Source: Cryptomeria japonica
Taxonomy: Eukaryota; Streptophyta; Pinopsida; Cupressales; Cupressaceae
Assembly: GCF_030272615.1 (NCBI RefSeq)
Contig: NC_081414.1
Coordinates: 53,622,636-53,686,635, forward strand
Direction of reading: 5' to 3'
DNA length: 64,000 nucleotides
The position numbers and the translations under genes are program-made. Below are positions 22,093 through 32,682 of the stretch, one piece after another (position 1 is the stretch's first letter; every line of letters begins with the position of its first letter). The notes under the pieces were generated by a model. It did not search any database, was not told the origin of the DNA, and saw only the letters and a program-made list of their open reading frames with translations.

Positions 22093-23691
22093 TGATGGGA
22101 TGGGGTTTGGGGTAGACTAGCCTAGTCTACGCTCTTAGATCCCTTTCTTGGATCACCAGGTGTACTAACCACACCCTAGGGTCTCTAGGACTTCCCCTAC
22201 TTGTGGAATCCCCTGACCTTGCCCAATCCACCCACCAACAACTTGAATTTTTGCTCCTAAGGTCTCACCTACTCATGAGATCCAAAGAACCCTTACTTAG
22301 GCTAATAAGGGTTTGGCTTGTTCCACACATTTTGAGGTCCTAGCAAGGATAGGTCATGTCTAAGACATGGTTTTTCCACCCATTCATGTTCCCCCAAGAG
22401 GTTTCAAGCTTCCTACCCCTTACCGATTTCACTATTTTGTCTTTTACCTACAAAATAGGGCTACAAGGATTGTAACCAATTAGGCCTCCCATCCGGTCCT
22501 TTAGGGCTCCCTCTTGCAAATGATGCACTTGCTTGTGAAACTTCCTAAAAGACCTGCTATTCATTTGGCAAGGGCTCAAGTATTTTTCTATTTTTGGGCC
22601 TCCAAGTGTCCATACACTGCCCTAGGTGGATTTTAAGGTTTTTAAGGGTTTTTAAGAGGGTTTTTGGACCTGCCAGGGTCACAGTGTAGGTTTGATGTTC
22701 TTGCCACCTTGTTTGGATTGGTGGAAGATCCTTCTTCACACCAATGGTACTTCACTCACCCCTCTACAACTCCTCCAAAGGGTGCCTCCTCCTCTATCCT
22801 TCCTTGCTCTCCAAGACCTCTGCAAATTAACACTTCCTAGCCGGGCACTGTCCAATCTTGCCTAGGAGTGGGTCTTTAGATGGCCTCCCTACATTTACAA
22901 AGGACCTTCTTTCTTTGAAGTATTGTACAGGGTCTACACTCTCATTCCCCATGGTTTCATGGTGATTCAACAATGGGGAATGGAGTTATGAACCCATTTA
23001 TTCAAACCAGTCCAAAACTAGGCAGTGAGAAGCAAGTTTACAAACTATTTACAAACACACACAACCTACAAAAAAAAACCTAATCTAAATGCTCACAATG
23101 AAATTAAATACACCATAAAAGACACTCAACATAGTTTTACTCGAAAATCAATTCATTAATGATCTTGTCTTACTCCATTTGTGTCGACTGGCAACAAAAT
23201 TGTAGTCACATTCAAGTCACTTTGCTTTGGCCGTACAAAAATTGATATCCAACCCCTTCTCTTAGGTTTTGAAACTACTTATACCACCCTTTCCTTGGTC
23301 TATGTGCCCATATTAGGGTTGTCCACACTAAACTAAAGATTTTGAACTCTAGGTGGAAAAGTTACTTGACAACTTTGAAAAGTTGTCATGCAACTTTTGC
23401 AAGTTTTGAGCAACTTTCTCAATGTTGCTTTTCTTGACTCCTAGGCCCACATCGGGATAACCTATGGACATCACCATGCTAAGAAGGACCCTAAAACACC
23501 TCAAAGGCACACATACCCTCTACTTTTAAAAAAAAACTCAAGTTTGACTTATGACCCTAGGACCTCAACTAGGACCTAAACTAGACCCAATGAGCACATG
23601 GCTCTTATTTTATATACTATGGTTTCTTAAAGAAGCAATAACACAATCAAAATCAAATGGTGGGAGCCCTTTTAAGGGTGCTCCTTCACCA
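22093..23691 (-). repeat. Element G 3' LTR
   Basis: 1599 bp, TGATGGGATGG to CTTCACCA. It aligns along its whole length with 28390-29988 with scattered substitutions. Both copies contain the same 60-codon minus-strand open frame, which I regard as chance. Confidence 0.92.
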
Positions 23692-23705
23692 TACTCCCCC
23701 TTTGC
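23692..23705 (-). promoter_or_regulatory. Polypurine tract of element G
   Basis: The reverse strand reads GCAAAGGGGGAGTA directly before the 3' LTR, the expected plus-strand primer position. Confidence 0.8.
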
Positions 23706-23709
23706 AACA

Positions 23710-24161
23710 AACTAAGGAATTAGGGGAGTGAGAAGAGCCGGATCAATGCCAAGCTTCTTAAACTTGCTTTCTTCAACCCAAGTAGCTTCAGACATAGGTT
23801 GATCTGCCCACTTTACCAAGTGCTCCATGTAGACCTAGTGTCTAGTAGACTTCTTCACCCTTTACTCCAAGATCTCCTCTGTTATGGGCTGCATCACTTG
23901 AGGTAAGGCATTCATATCCAAGTCTTACAATACCTTGGCTTGATTCTCAGACTGCCCTACTATCTCACCCTTGTACATGATCAGATTAGCAATATTGAAG
24001 ACTGGTGAAATGGCTAAGTCTGAAGGAAGATCAACCTTGTAGGCATTCTCACCATATTTTGATAGAAATTTACAAGGTCCTACCCTCTTCATTTGCATTT
24101 TGGTAGGCTTGCCACTTTGCATCCTAGCTTTGCTCAAATGGACCATCACATAGTCACCCAC
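23710..24161 (-). pseudogene. Element G integrase C-terminal domain and chromodomain
   Basis: Minus-strand frame 24161-23925 has the GDYVMVHLSKAR...GPCKFLSKYGENAYKVDLPSDLAISPVFNIANL core that follows chromovirus integrase. Beyond a stop-containing linker, about 23880-23710 reads as a chromodomain: EEILE, RVKKSTR, VY.EHLVKWADQP and EATWVEESKFKKLGI. At least two stops interrupt this domain. In chromoviruses it guides integration to particular chromatin. Confidence 0.78.
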
Positions 24162-24179
24162 CTTGAACTGGACCTCTCT

Positions 24180-25043
24180 TCATTTCATATCCATTTTGGC
24201 CTTCAATTTTTGAGTGGATTCAGGGATGGCTTTCTTAACCTGCTCTTGGATCTCTTTGATGGTTTGAGTGAAGTCCTCTACTTGGCCACTCTTCATCTCC
24301 ATGGAACCAAGTTTCCTGAGTTCACACACTCCTCTTGGACGTATACCATAGACAACCTCAAAAGGAATTCTTCTAGTGGTCCTATTCATACTATCATTAT
24401 AGGCATACTCTACTTGAGGAATGATTAGATCCCATGTCTTCCCATACTCCTTGGTTAGACACCTCAACAAGTTGTCTAACACCCTATTGATGAATTCAGT
24501 TTGACCATCAGTTTGTGGATGGTAAGCTGAGCTAAATGAGAGATTAGTTCCAAGTCTCCTCCATAATGTTTGCCAAAAATGGCCCATGAACTTGTTGTCC
24601 CTATCTGAAACAATGCTTAAAGGAAGTCCATGAATCCTCACAATCTCCTTAAAGAAAAGATGTACAATATAGCTAGCATCATGTGTAGTCCTACATGGAA
24701 TGAAATGACTCATCTTGGAAAATCTATCTACTACCACATAGATGCTATCCACACCTATCTTAGTCTTGGGGAGTCCTACTACAAAGTTCATGCTTATACA
24801 TTCCCAAGGCCTATTTGGGACCAGCAATGGTTGATAGAGACCAGCATTATTTGATCCTCCTTTTTCTCTTTGACACACACCACATTGCTCCACATACCTC
24901 TTCACATCTCTTGGCAACTTGGGCAAATAGTGGTACCTCTGTACTAAATCCAAGGTTTTGTTGACTCCAAAGTGTCAACTTAGACTACCATTGTGTTTTT
25001 CTTGGATGAGGTTTTCCTTCATGGATCCCCTAGGCACACATAA
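24180..25043 (-). pseudogene. Element G integrase
   Basis: Zinc-binding part has CGVCQRE with a damaged upstream histidine segment (stop near 24977). In the open frame starting at 24953, the catalytic core has S-M-N at residue 56 where the first catalytic aspartate (MDF) is expected, D117 in IVSDRDNKF and E153 in TDGQTEF (spacing D-35-E kept). The Asp-to-Asn change alone should abolish strand transfer; it fits a G-to-A transition. Confidence 0.85.
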
Positions 25044-27671
25044 CTAATTACCTTTGAACAAGAGACCATTTTGAAGAGTGTAATCTGCATACTCACCATG
25101 GAAATGGTTCTCAAACTCCTTGCAAACCTTGTAGGCTGATGAGAAGTCTTCATCTCCTTCATAGAGGTCCTTAAAACCTTCTATTCCTATGCTCTGCAAC
25201 TGTAACTCTTGAACTGTCAACAACTTCTTGCTTAAAGCATCTGCCACCTTGTTGAGTTGCCCCTTTTTATGCTTGATGGTGAAGGTGAAGGATTGGAGGT
25301 ATTCCATCCATTCCAAATGCCTATTGCTAAGCTTCTTTTGAGTGTTAATGTAACTCAAATCCTGGTTGTTTGTGAACACCACAAATTCCTTTGGGAGTAG
25401 GTAATGCCTCCATTTTTTAAGAGACTGCACTAATGCATACAACTCTAGGTCATAGGCTGAGTACTTCTTCTTTGCTTCATTGAGCTTCTCACTGAAAAAT
25501 TCCATAGGTCTTCCCTCTTGACTCAATACACCCCCTACTGCAATTCCACTTGCATCACACTCCAATGTGAATAGCTTGTGAAAAGTAGGTAGGAGTAGGA
25601 TAGGTTTTGTGGCTACTTCTTGCTTCAATAATTGAAATGCTTTGTCATCCTGCTCAGTCCATTTGAACTTATTTTTAAGGCCTCCTTTTATGGTGTCAAG
25701 GACTGGTGCACATATTCCACTAAAGTTCCTCACAAACTTTCTATAGAATTGGGCTAAACCATGGAAACTCCTAACTTCAGTCCTTTTTCTAAGTGCAGGC
25801 CAATTCAAGATTGCCTCCACTTTGCTTGGATCCATCTTCAAGGTTCCCTTAGACACCATAAATCCTAAGTAGACCAGCTCTTGCTTCAAGAAGTCACACT
25901 TCTCTAGGTTGATTGATAACTTCTCTTCATGCAACCTCTCTAAAACTAACCTCAAATTCTCAAGGTGCTCCTCTTTGGTTCTACTATAGATGAGAATGTC
26001 ATCTAGGTACACCACCACAAACCTTCCTATGAAGTCTTCTAACACCTCATTCATTAACCTCATGAAGGTGCTTGGGGCATTGGTGAGTCCAAATGGCATC
26101 ATAAGCCATTCATACAACCCTTCTGTGGTCTTGAAAGCAGTCTTCCACTCATCTCCCTCCTTAATTCTAATCTGGTGATAACCACTTTTAAGGTCCAATT
26201 TAGTGAAATACATAGCACCTCCTAAATAGTCCATCAAATCCTCTATTCTAGGAATAGGAAACTTATACCTTATGGTGATCCTATTGATTTCCCTTGAATC
26301 AGTGCAAAGTCTCCACTTGCCTCCCTTCTTTGATGCTAGCACTACCGAGACAGCACATGGGCTGATGCTCTTCTTGATCAGTCCTTGTTCCAATAACTCC
26401 TGCACTTGCCTTGCTACCTCCTTGTTTTGGTCAGGTGTGAGCTTATATGTAGCTTTGTTAGGAAGGGATGCACTGGGAACAAAGTCTATTTGATGGCTTA
26501 TAGACCTTCTTGGTGGGAGTGTTGCAGGTGCTCCATCACTCACTATGTCCTTATACTCTTGCAACATTTGCTTCACCTCCTTGGGTACCTCTGCCTGCAA
26601 CTTGTCTTCCTCCTCCTTTGGCTTAACAAAGATGGCACACCTCACTATTTCCTCCTCATGTAGCAAGTGTAAGAACTCTTTACCAGTAGCCAATAAGACA
26701 CTAGGTGTTCTTGAGGTTCCCTCTTCATTCTTTGTCAAAGACTGAATCTTAAAGGTCTTGTTGTCCTTCTTAAAGGAAATGGAGTTCTCCTCTCCATCAT
26801 AGATCACCTTCCTATCAAATTGCCAGGGTCTGCCTAGTAATAGGTGATACGGATCCATGGGTAACACATCACAAAGGATCTTATCCTTGTATCCTCCAAT
26901 AGAAAACTCTACCCAAGTCTGTTCATTGACTAGCACATTCTGCTCTTGATTCAACCATGTCACCTTGTAAGGGTTAGTGTGGGGTATCCTTGTGAGTTTC
27001 AACTTCTTGGCTGCCTCCTCTGATATTATGTTATCAGTTGACCCTGAATCTACTATCACCTTGCAAACTTTACCAAGGATCTTGCATCTCACCCTAAACA
27101 ATGCTCTCCTATGCTTAGGTTCATTCTTAACTGGCTGTCTTATCAAGACCCTATTGAACATCATATTTTCTCCAATCTCTGATTCAATATGGTCCACCTT
27201 AGGTGTCTTGCTGCTTGATGAGTCTTCATGTGCATAAGCAACCCTCTTTCCACTGTTTGATGAGGTAGGCTTGTTAGGGCATCTATAGGCCGGGTGTCCC
27301 AATTGTCCATAGTTGTAACATTTCATAGTTGCAAAGTAGGAGTTACCTCTGTCGGTACCTCTACCCCTACTTGGACCACCTTGTGCACCTCTTCCTCTAA
27401 ATTGGCCCCCTCTGAGATTGGCTTCACTACTATGCTCAGTCAACTTGGCTTCTCCTTGGTTCATCTTCTCATTTGCCTTGCTTTGGTAACCACCTCGGTG
27501 ATTCATTTGTTCTCTACCTTTGCCTCTACCCCTGTTGTTATAGTCTCCTTTTCTTTTGTTCCTCTCTTCCACCTTGGCAGCAAGTTGCTGACATTTTTGA
27601 ATAGTGGTAGGAGACCATAGGCTTATCTCCTCTTGAATGTTCCACTTTAGGCCGCTTAGATACCTAGCCAC
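25044..27671 (-). CDS. Element G gag end, protease, reverse transcriptase and RNase H (875-codon open frame)
   Basis: Longest open frame in the window. Residues 40-115 are Arg/Gly/Asn-rich; a zinc knuckle at 118-131 has Tyr at 121 in place of the second Cys. Protease motif VIVDSGSTDNII with D208. Reverse transcriptase about 400-640 with LDLKSGYHQ and the YLDD motif at 555-558, all intact. RNase H about 700-840 has CDAS (D706) and E743, but Asn768 replaces the usual third catalytic Asp (FTN for FTD). The start is not a native one: gag continues upstream to 28310 through stops near 27690-27980. It is one frame of a gag-pol polyprotein, probably no longer expressed as such. Confidence 0.85.
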   Translation of the reverse strand: MARYLSGLKWNIQEEISLWSPTTIQKCQQLAAKVEERNKRKGDYNNRGRGKGREQMNHRGGYQSKANEKMNQGEAKLTEHSSEANLRGGQFRGRGAQGGPSRGRGTDRGNSYFATMKCYNYGQLGHPAYRCPNKPTSSNSGKRVAYAHEDSSSSKTPKVDHIESEIGENMMFNRVLIRQPVKNEPKHRRALFRVRCKILGKVCKVIVDSGSTDNIISEEAAKKLKLTRIPHTNPYKVTWLNQEQNVLVNEQTWVEFSIGGYKDKILCDVLPMDPYHLLLGRPWQFDRKVIYDGEENSISFKKDNKTFKIQSLTKNEEGTSRTPSVLLATGKEFLHLLHEEEIVRCAIFVKPKEEEDKLQAEVPKEVKQMLQEYKDIVSDGAPATLPPRRSISHQIDFVPSASLPNKATYKLTPDQNKEVARQVQELLEQGLIKKSISPCAVSVVLASKKGGKWRLCTDSREINRITIRYKFPIPRIEDLMDYLGGAMYFTKLDLKSGYHQIRIKEGDEWKTAFKTTEGLYEWLMMPFGLTNAPSTFMRLMNEVLEDFIGRFVVVYLDDILIYSRTKEEHLENLRLVLERLHEEKLSINLEKCDFLKQELVYLGFMVSKGTLKMDPSKVEAILNWPALRKRTEVRSFHGLAQFYRKFVRNFSGICAPVLDTIKGGLKNKFKWTEQDDKAFQLLKQEVATKPILLLPTFHKLFTLECDASGIAVGGVLSQEGRPMEFFSEKLNEAKKKYSAYDLELYALVQSLKKWRHYLLPKEFVVFTNNQDLSYINTQKKLSNRHLEWMEYLQSFTFTIKHKKGQLNKVADALSKKLLTVQELQLQSIGIEGFKDLYEGDEDFSSAYKVCKEFENHFHGEYADYTLQNGLLFKGN

Positions 27672-28310
27672 CTTAATAGATTCATCTTCTTAGACTTTGG
27701 ATCTAAGAAAAAGCTTTATAAATTCTTCAGTGTAGGAGGTCACATCAAGATCTTTTTGCTTCAATCCCTATCTCTTCTTATGAAGTTGGACTTCATAATC
27801 CTCTGGTAAGTAGTTCTCCTTGATCTTACTCACCATGGCCTTCTAATTGGCAATAGGTAGCTTCCCCATGCTAACTCTCTCTTCTTGCAAATACTTCCAC
27901 CATGTCAAAGTTGCTCCCCTTAATCTTGATTTGGCAACTTTAACCTTTTGAGCCTCTGTCACTTCCTCACACTCAAACTAGTTCTACATACCCTCAATCC
28001 ATTCCATGACAATGTCAATGTCCATCCTTCCACTGAAATGTGGCAATCCTTCAAAATCTTTGGTGTTCAAATCCTTAATAGCCTTTACAAAAGGTTCTTC
28101 ATTGAACAAGGGATCTGGTTCAGGTATAATGTCATCTATGTCTATAGTTTTCTTGCCTTTATCCTTGGTGTCTTCACCCCAAGGTCCTTGTGTCCTCTGA
28201 TCCACCACTTCTTGTAGCTTATCCCTTATCTCACTCATAGCTTCTTCAAGGAGTCTATTCTTCTCCTTCTGCTTTTCTACCTCCCTAGCCAGCTCTGCAT
28301 TAGTGACCAT
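27672..28310 (-). pseudogene. Element G gag, N-terminal part
   Basis: Frame 28310-27984 starts MVTNAELAREVEKQKEKNRLL (coiled coil) and reaches the retrotransposon gag start (FEGLPHFSGR, EWIEGM). The following 300 bases read on into 27671 only through several stops. The ATG lies about 65 bases inside the primer site, as expected for gag. Confidence 0.75.
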
Positions 28311-28375
28311 TCTTCTTTCCCCTACTGATTCACTATATTATAGAGACATACACGGTCCACCAAATCTTTAACTTT

Positions 28376-28388
28376 CTCTGATACCAGT
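28376..28388 (-). promoter_or_regulatory. Primer-binding site of element G
   Basis: The reverse strand reads ACTGGTATCAGAG one base inside the 5' LTR, an initiator tRNA-Met type site. Confidence 0.82.
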
Positions 28389-28389
28389 T

Positions 28390-29988
28390 TGATGGGATGG
28401 GGTTTGGGATAGACTAGCCTAGTCTACACTCTAATATCCTTTTCTTGGATCACCAAGTGTACCAACCACACCCTAGGGTCTCTAGGACTTACCCTACTTA
28501 TGGAATCCCCTGACCTTGCCCAATCCACCCACCAACAACTTGGATTTTTGCTCCTAAAGTCTCACCTACTCATGAGATCCAAAGAACCCTTACTTAGGCT
28601 AATAAGGGTTTGGCTTGTTCCACACCTTCTGAGGTCCTAGCAAGGATAGGTCAGGTCTAGGACATGGTTTTTCCACCCATTCATGTGCCCCCAAGAGGTT
28701 TCAAGCTTCCTACCCCTTACTGATTTCACTATTTTGTCTTTTACCTACAAAATAGGGCTACAAGGATTGTGACCAATTAGGCCTCCTATCCGGTCCTTTA
28801 GGGCTCCCTCTTGCAAATGATGCACTTGCTTGTGAAACTTCCTAAAAGACCTGCTATTCATTTGGCAAGGGCTCAAGGATTTTTCTAGTTCTGGGCCTCC
28901 AAGTGTCCATACATTGCCCTAGGTGGATTTTAAGGTTTTTAAGGGTTTTTAAGAGGGTTTTTGGGCCTGCTAGGGTCACAGTGTAGGTTTGATGTTCTTT
29001 CCACCTTATCTGGATTGGTGGAAGCTCCTTATTCACACCAATGGTACTTTACTCACCCCTCTACAACTCCTCCAAAGGGTGCCTCCTCCTTTGTCCTTCC
29101 TTGCTCTCCAAGACCTCTGCAACTTAAGCCTTCCTAGCTAGGCACTATATAATCTCGCCTCAAAGTGGGTCTTTAGATGGCCTCCCTACATTTCCAAGGG
29201 CCCTTCTTGCTTTGAATTATTGTATAGGGTCTTAAATCTCATTCCCCATGGTTTCATGGTGATTCCACAATGGGGAATGGAGTTATGAACCCATTTATTC
29301 AAACTAGTCCAAAACTAGGCAGTGAGAAGCAAGTTTACAAACTCTTTACAAACACACACAACCTGCAAAACAAAACCTAATCTAAATTCTCACAATGAAA
29401 TTAAATACACCATACAAGACACTCAACATAGTTGTACTAAAAAATCAATCCATTAATGATCTTGTCTTACTCCATTTGTGCCGATTGGCAACAAAATTGT
29501 AGTCACAGTCAAGTCACTTTGCTTTGGTCATACAATAGCTGACATCCAACCCCTTCTCTTAGGGTTTGAAACTACTTATACTACACTTTCCTCAGTTTGT
29601 GTGCCCATATTAGGGTTGTCCACGCTAAACTAAAGATTTTGACCTCTAGGTGGAAAAGTTGCTTGACAACGTTGAAAAGTTGTCATGCAACTTTTGTGAC
29701 TTTTGAGCAACTTTCTCAATGTTGCTTTTCTTGAGTCCTAGGCCCACATTGGGCTAACCTATGGACACCACCATGCTAAGAAGGACCCTAAAACACCTCA
29801 AAGGCACACATACCCCCTACTTTTCAAGAAAAACTCAAGTTTGACTTATGACCCTAGGACCTCAACTAGGACCTAAACTAGACCCAATGCGCACATGGCT
29901 CTTATTTTATGTACAATGGCTTCTTAAAGAAGCAAGAACACAATAAAAATCAAATGGTGGGAGCAATTTGAAGGGTGCTCCTATGCCA
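28390..29988 (-). repeat. Element G 5' LTR
   Basis: 1599 bp, partner of 22093-23691; followed by TSD AGTGG at 29989-29993. Confidence 0.92.
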
Positions 29989-29993
29989 AGTGG
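29989..29993. repeat. Target-site duplication AGTGG of element G, right copy
   Basis: Identical to 22088-22092. Confidence 0.9.
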
Positions 29994-30682
29994 TTTCTAG
30001 TTAACTTGGATCTGACATGATCCGGTAGGCTCCCGTATAATCTGGTGATGGAATTGGCTTGTTCATGATACTTATACTCATATTTGATCAGTTGGTTTTG
30101 GTGTGGTGATTGGATGCTATCCTACTTGCTTGATGTTTGGTTTTTAGTTCTGATGAGGGTTTCACCAGCAGAGGTTTTGGTGGAGGTCTTTGATGAATTG
30201 CATAAGTGGTGTTGGTGCAGCTTTTGGTGGACTTTTAGGATGCCATTGGTGATCATGTTTGAGACTTCGTGGTTCGAGATCTTTGATGAAGTGTTTTGAC
30301 CTATGCTTGGTCCTTGTTGATCTAGGTTATGGATCGACTTTAATATAACGTGTGGATAAGACCTATTGTTGTATTTCTGGGATGTCTTATATGATGATAT
30401 TATTTGTTTGGTCTAAGGCCAATATGCTTCGTAATCGGTTTATTGTCTGGTGACTGACCTGATTGTTTATGGTCGAGGGTTTGTATAAATAGATGTAAGA
30501 TCTCATTGTAGATCATCATGGTTAATGTAAGAGGTCATGGTCAAGGAAGGTAATATACGAATAATGTAATATCATTTAGGCAGAGGAGTTGATCGATAAC
30601 TAAAGATCGAATTGGGTTTATGTAAGAGGATTTATTCCTCTAGTATTGAACTTAACCAGAACTGTACTCTGGCATTGGATAT
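29994..30682 (+). mobile_element. Copia LTR H, second part
   Basis: Continues LTR H after G. Similar in order to element J's LTRs: GCTATC, GGGTTTCACC, TTTGATGAA.TGCATAAGTGGTGTTGGTG, TATA box, GTAAGATCTCATTGTAGATCAT, GGGTTTATGTAAGAGG and CTTAACCAGAACTGTA. It stops at 30682 where element I starts; the R/U5 end is not seen elsewhere. Divergence from J is large, so it is a separate subfamily. Confidence 0.72.
30484..30492 (+). promoter_or_regulatory. TATA box in LTR H
   Basis: TATAAATAG followed by ATGTAAGATCTCATTGTAG. The same pair occurs in both LTRs of element J (near 41719 and 47560), marking the likely LTR promoter. Confidence 0.65.
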
Positions 30683-32280
30683 TGTAATGCCCTGCCAGGA
30701 ACCCTAAAGGAAAACAACACAACTAGGCAATAAAAGGGTGAAATCATTTTTTTTTGTTAAAGACTAAGTGTACTAACTAAAACCATTGCACATTTAACAA
30801 CACAACATAAGTCTTTCATTTGTTTTCCTAAGGGTAACCAATGAAGATTAATTTCATAGATTATATTAACACAACAGTCAATCCATTTAATTAGATAAAT
30901 TGAATACTTAAGTTTAAAACTACACATACATCCAAATGCCATAATAAAGAAATAAAAGTATTCCAATGCATCCAATTTCCATAAACCATTTGAACATAAG
31001 TTCAAAACAATAACATTCATTTCACTGACATAATAATATTACAATATCCATAATTACATGGCTTCCAATAATACCATTGATTACAAAGATACCATATCAA
31101 GATTATATAAGAGTTTGATACAATGACCACAAGGTCTCAACTGAACAATGATCTCGAACAAGAGTTGGTACATAAACCACAAACCAAGAAACACCAGCGA
31201 AGCCTTTCCTCACTTGAAGATACAATCTAGAACATCTGATGGGAAGTGTTACCATCACCCAACCATGTGATCCCGAAAGGGAACCACCCCACCGTGCTAG
31301 GAGATAGTAGAAAACCTTCAAGCAAGCAAAGTAAGACAAGTACGAAAGGACTACAAGACTCTGCAAACAACCATGTGACTCAACTCACAAAACACTAGTG
31401 ACTCTAAGAAGAGAGTGTCATCTCATAGCTTGATGGTTACCATGGTACAGCCTCCATAGGTCCTAGCCCCCATCCTTGGGTTTCTCCTGGTAACCTCTCC
31501 CGAGCCTCTGATTCCAACTAAGTCTCAGGCTGACCCTACCAATCCTATCGTGAAGACAAGGTGGTAAGTTTGCCATTCCAGGCCTTCTCGTAACATTATG
31601 AGTCTTGTACAAGCACTCACCTATGCATGAGGTACATTTATCTTAATTAATATTTAATCTACCCACCCCCTAATTAATTATTAGGTTATCACTTTTTAAC
31701 TAACTCTCGACGGGTTATCCTGTCATCCACTTCGGGCATGGCCCCCGCTTGAAAGCCACTCACTCTCCTAGGACACTAACAGGAGATGTTTCTTTCTATG
31801 AGAACTCTATGGCGAAACAGACAACCATAAACAATCCTGACAAGCACAGGTGAAGGATACACAAATACCAACCCAAGATTGACCATTTGGACAAAAACAC
31901 ACAGTGGCTCATATCAAATAGGTTATACAACAACACCTGGTCTAGGAGAAATAATAACATAGGACACAATGACAATTTAACTGAAATTTCAATGAAATAA
32001 AGGTTGACTGGGAACACAATATACGCAAGATCCTATTACAGGCAATCTTTCCTTAAAAATAGCCAAAACATAAATAACATGCAATTTTCGAATTTCCAGA
32101 TAACAAGAATTTGCAACTATTTAATACCAAAAACATCCACCTTGTCATTTGTCCAAAAAGATTTAAAATAAAAATAATTCTCCTAATGTATTTTCAACAT
32201 ATTCATAAAAATTAACATTCCAAACTGTAATTAAATAATATTTAAAATATTATAATAACTACCAAAAGAAAACATATTTA

Positions 32281-32282
32281 AT

Positions 32283-32357
<75 letters not shown>

Positions 32358-32382
32358 AATATATAAATATATATATAAATAT

Positions 32383-32473
<91 letters not shown>

Positions 32474-32487
32474 TATATATATAAACA
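32281..32487. repeat. (TA)n microsatellite with regular AA interruptions
   Basis: About 207 bases of alternating TA broken by ATAAAT steps roughly every 12-22 bases. The equivalent place in the 5' LTR (39957-39985) has only about 30 bases. The short open frames across it are simple-sequence artefacts. Confidence 0.95.
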
Positions 32488-32666
32488 CATATATGAATAT
32501 ACATATATTTATTTATATACATATATAATATAACACATAATAAATTTAATTTATCCAACCCCTGGGTACGAAACCCAAGACAGTCATACCGCAGTATGCA
32601 CAGGGTTTAGAAATTAATTTAAAACAAATTAAAACCACTTTAAAAATTTGTAAAGGCCCTTATCAC

Positions 32667-32682
32667 GGTAGCTTAAGCTACC
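32667..32682. repeat. Perfect 16-bp palindrome in the LTR of element I
   Basis: GGTAGCTTAAGCTACC equals its own reverse complement. The 5' LTR copy (near 40168) has one change. It starts a run of GGTAG/CTACC words. Confidence 0.9.

Larger units (their letters stand above)
22093..29988 (-). mobile_element. Ty3/gypsy chromovirus G, structurally complete
   Basis: 7896-bp element in minus orientation with LTRs of exactly 1599 bp each (22093-23691 and 28390-29988), a perfect 5-bp TSD (AGTGG), primer site 28376-28388 and a polypurine tract beside the 3' LTR. Internal order: gag 27984-28310 (start), gag end/protease/reverse transcriptase/RNase H 25044-27671, integrase 24180-25043, C-terminal domain and chromodomain 23710-24161. 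Key residues are altered, so it is immobile on its own. The C-terminal 'ISPVFNIANL' and ILE.RVKKSTR chromodomain fit a Galadriel-like chromovirus (inference). Confidence 0.92.

Noticed and set aside
22557-22739. 60-codon frame conserved in both LTRs of element G (also 28854-29036)
   Set aside because: Its conservation is explained by the common origin of the two LTRs; no domain or codon signal.
32231-32558. Minus-strand open frames of 70-99 codons made of Tyr/Ile repeats
   Set aside because: Translation of a TA microsatellite; same for 63019-63278 and part of 6740-7200.
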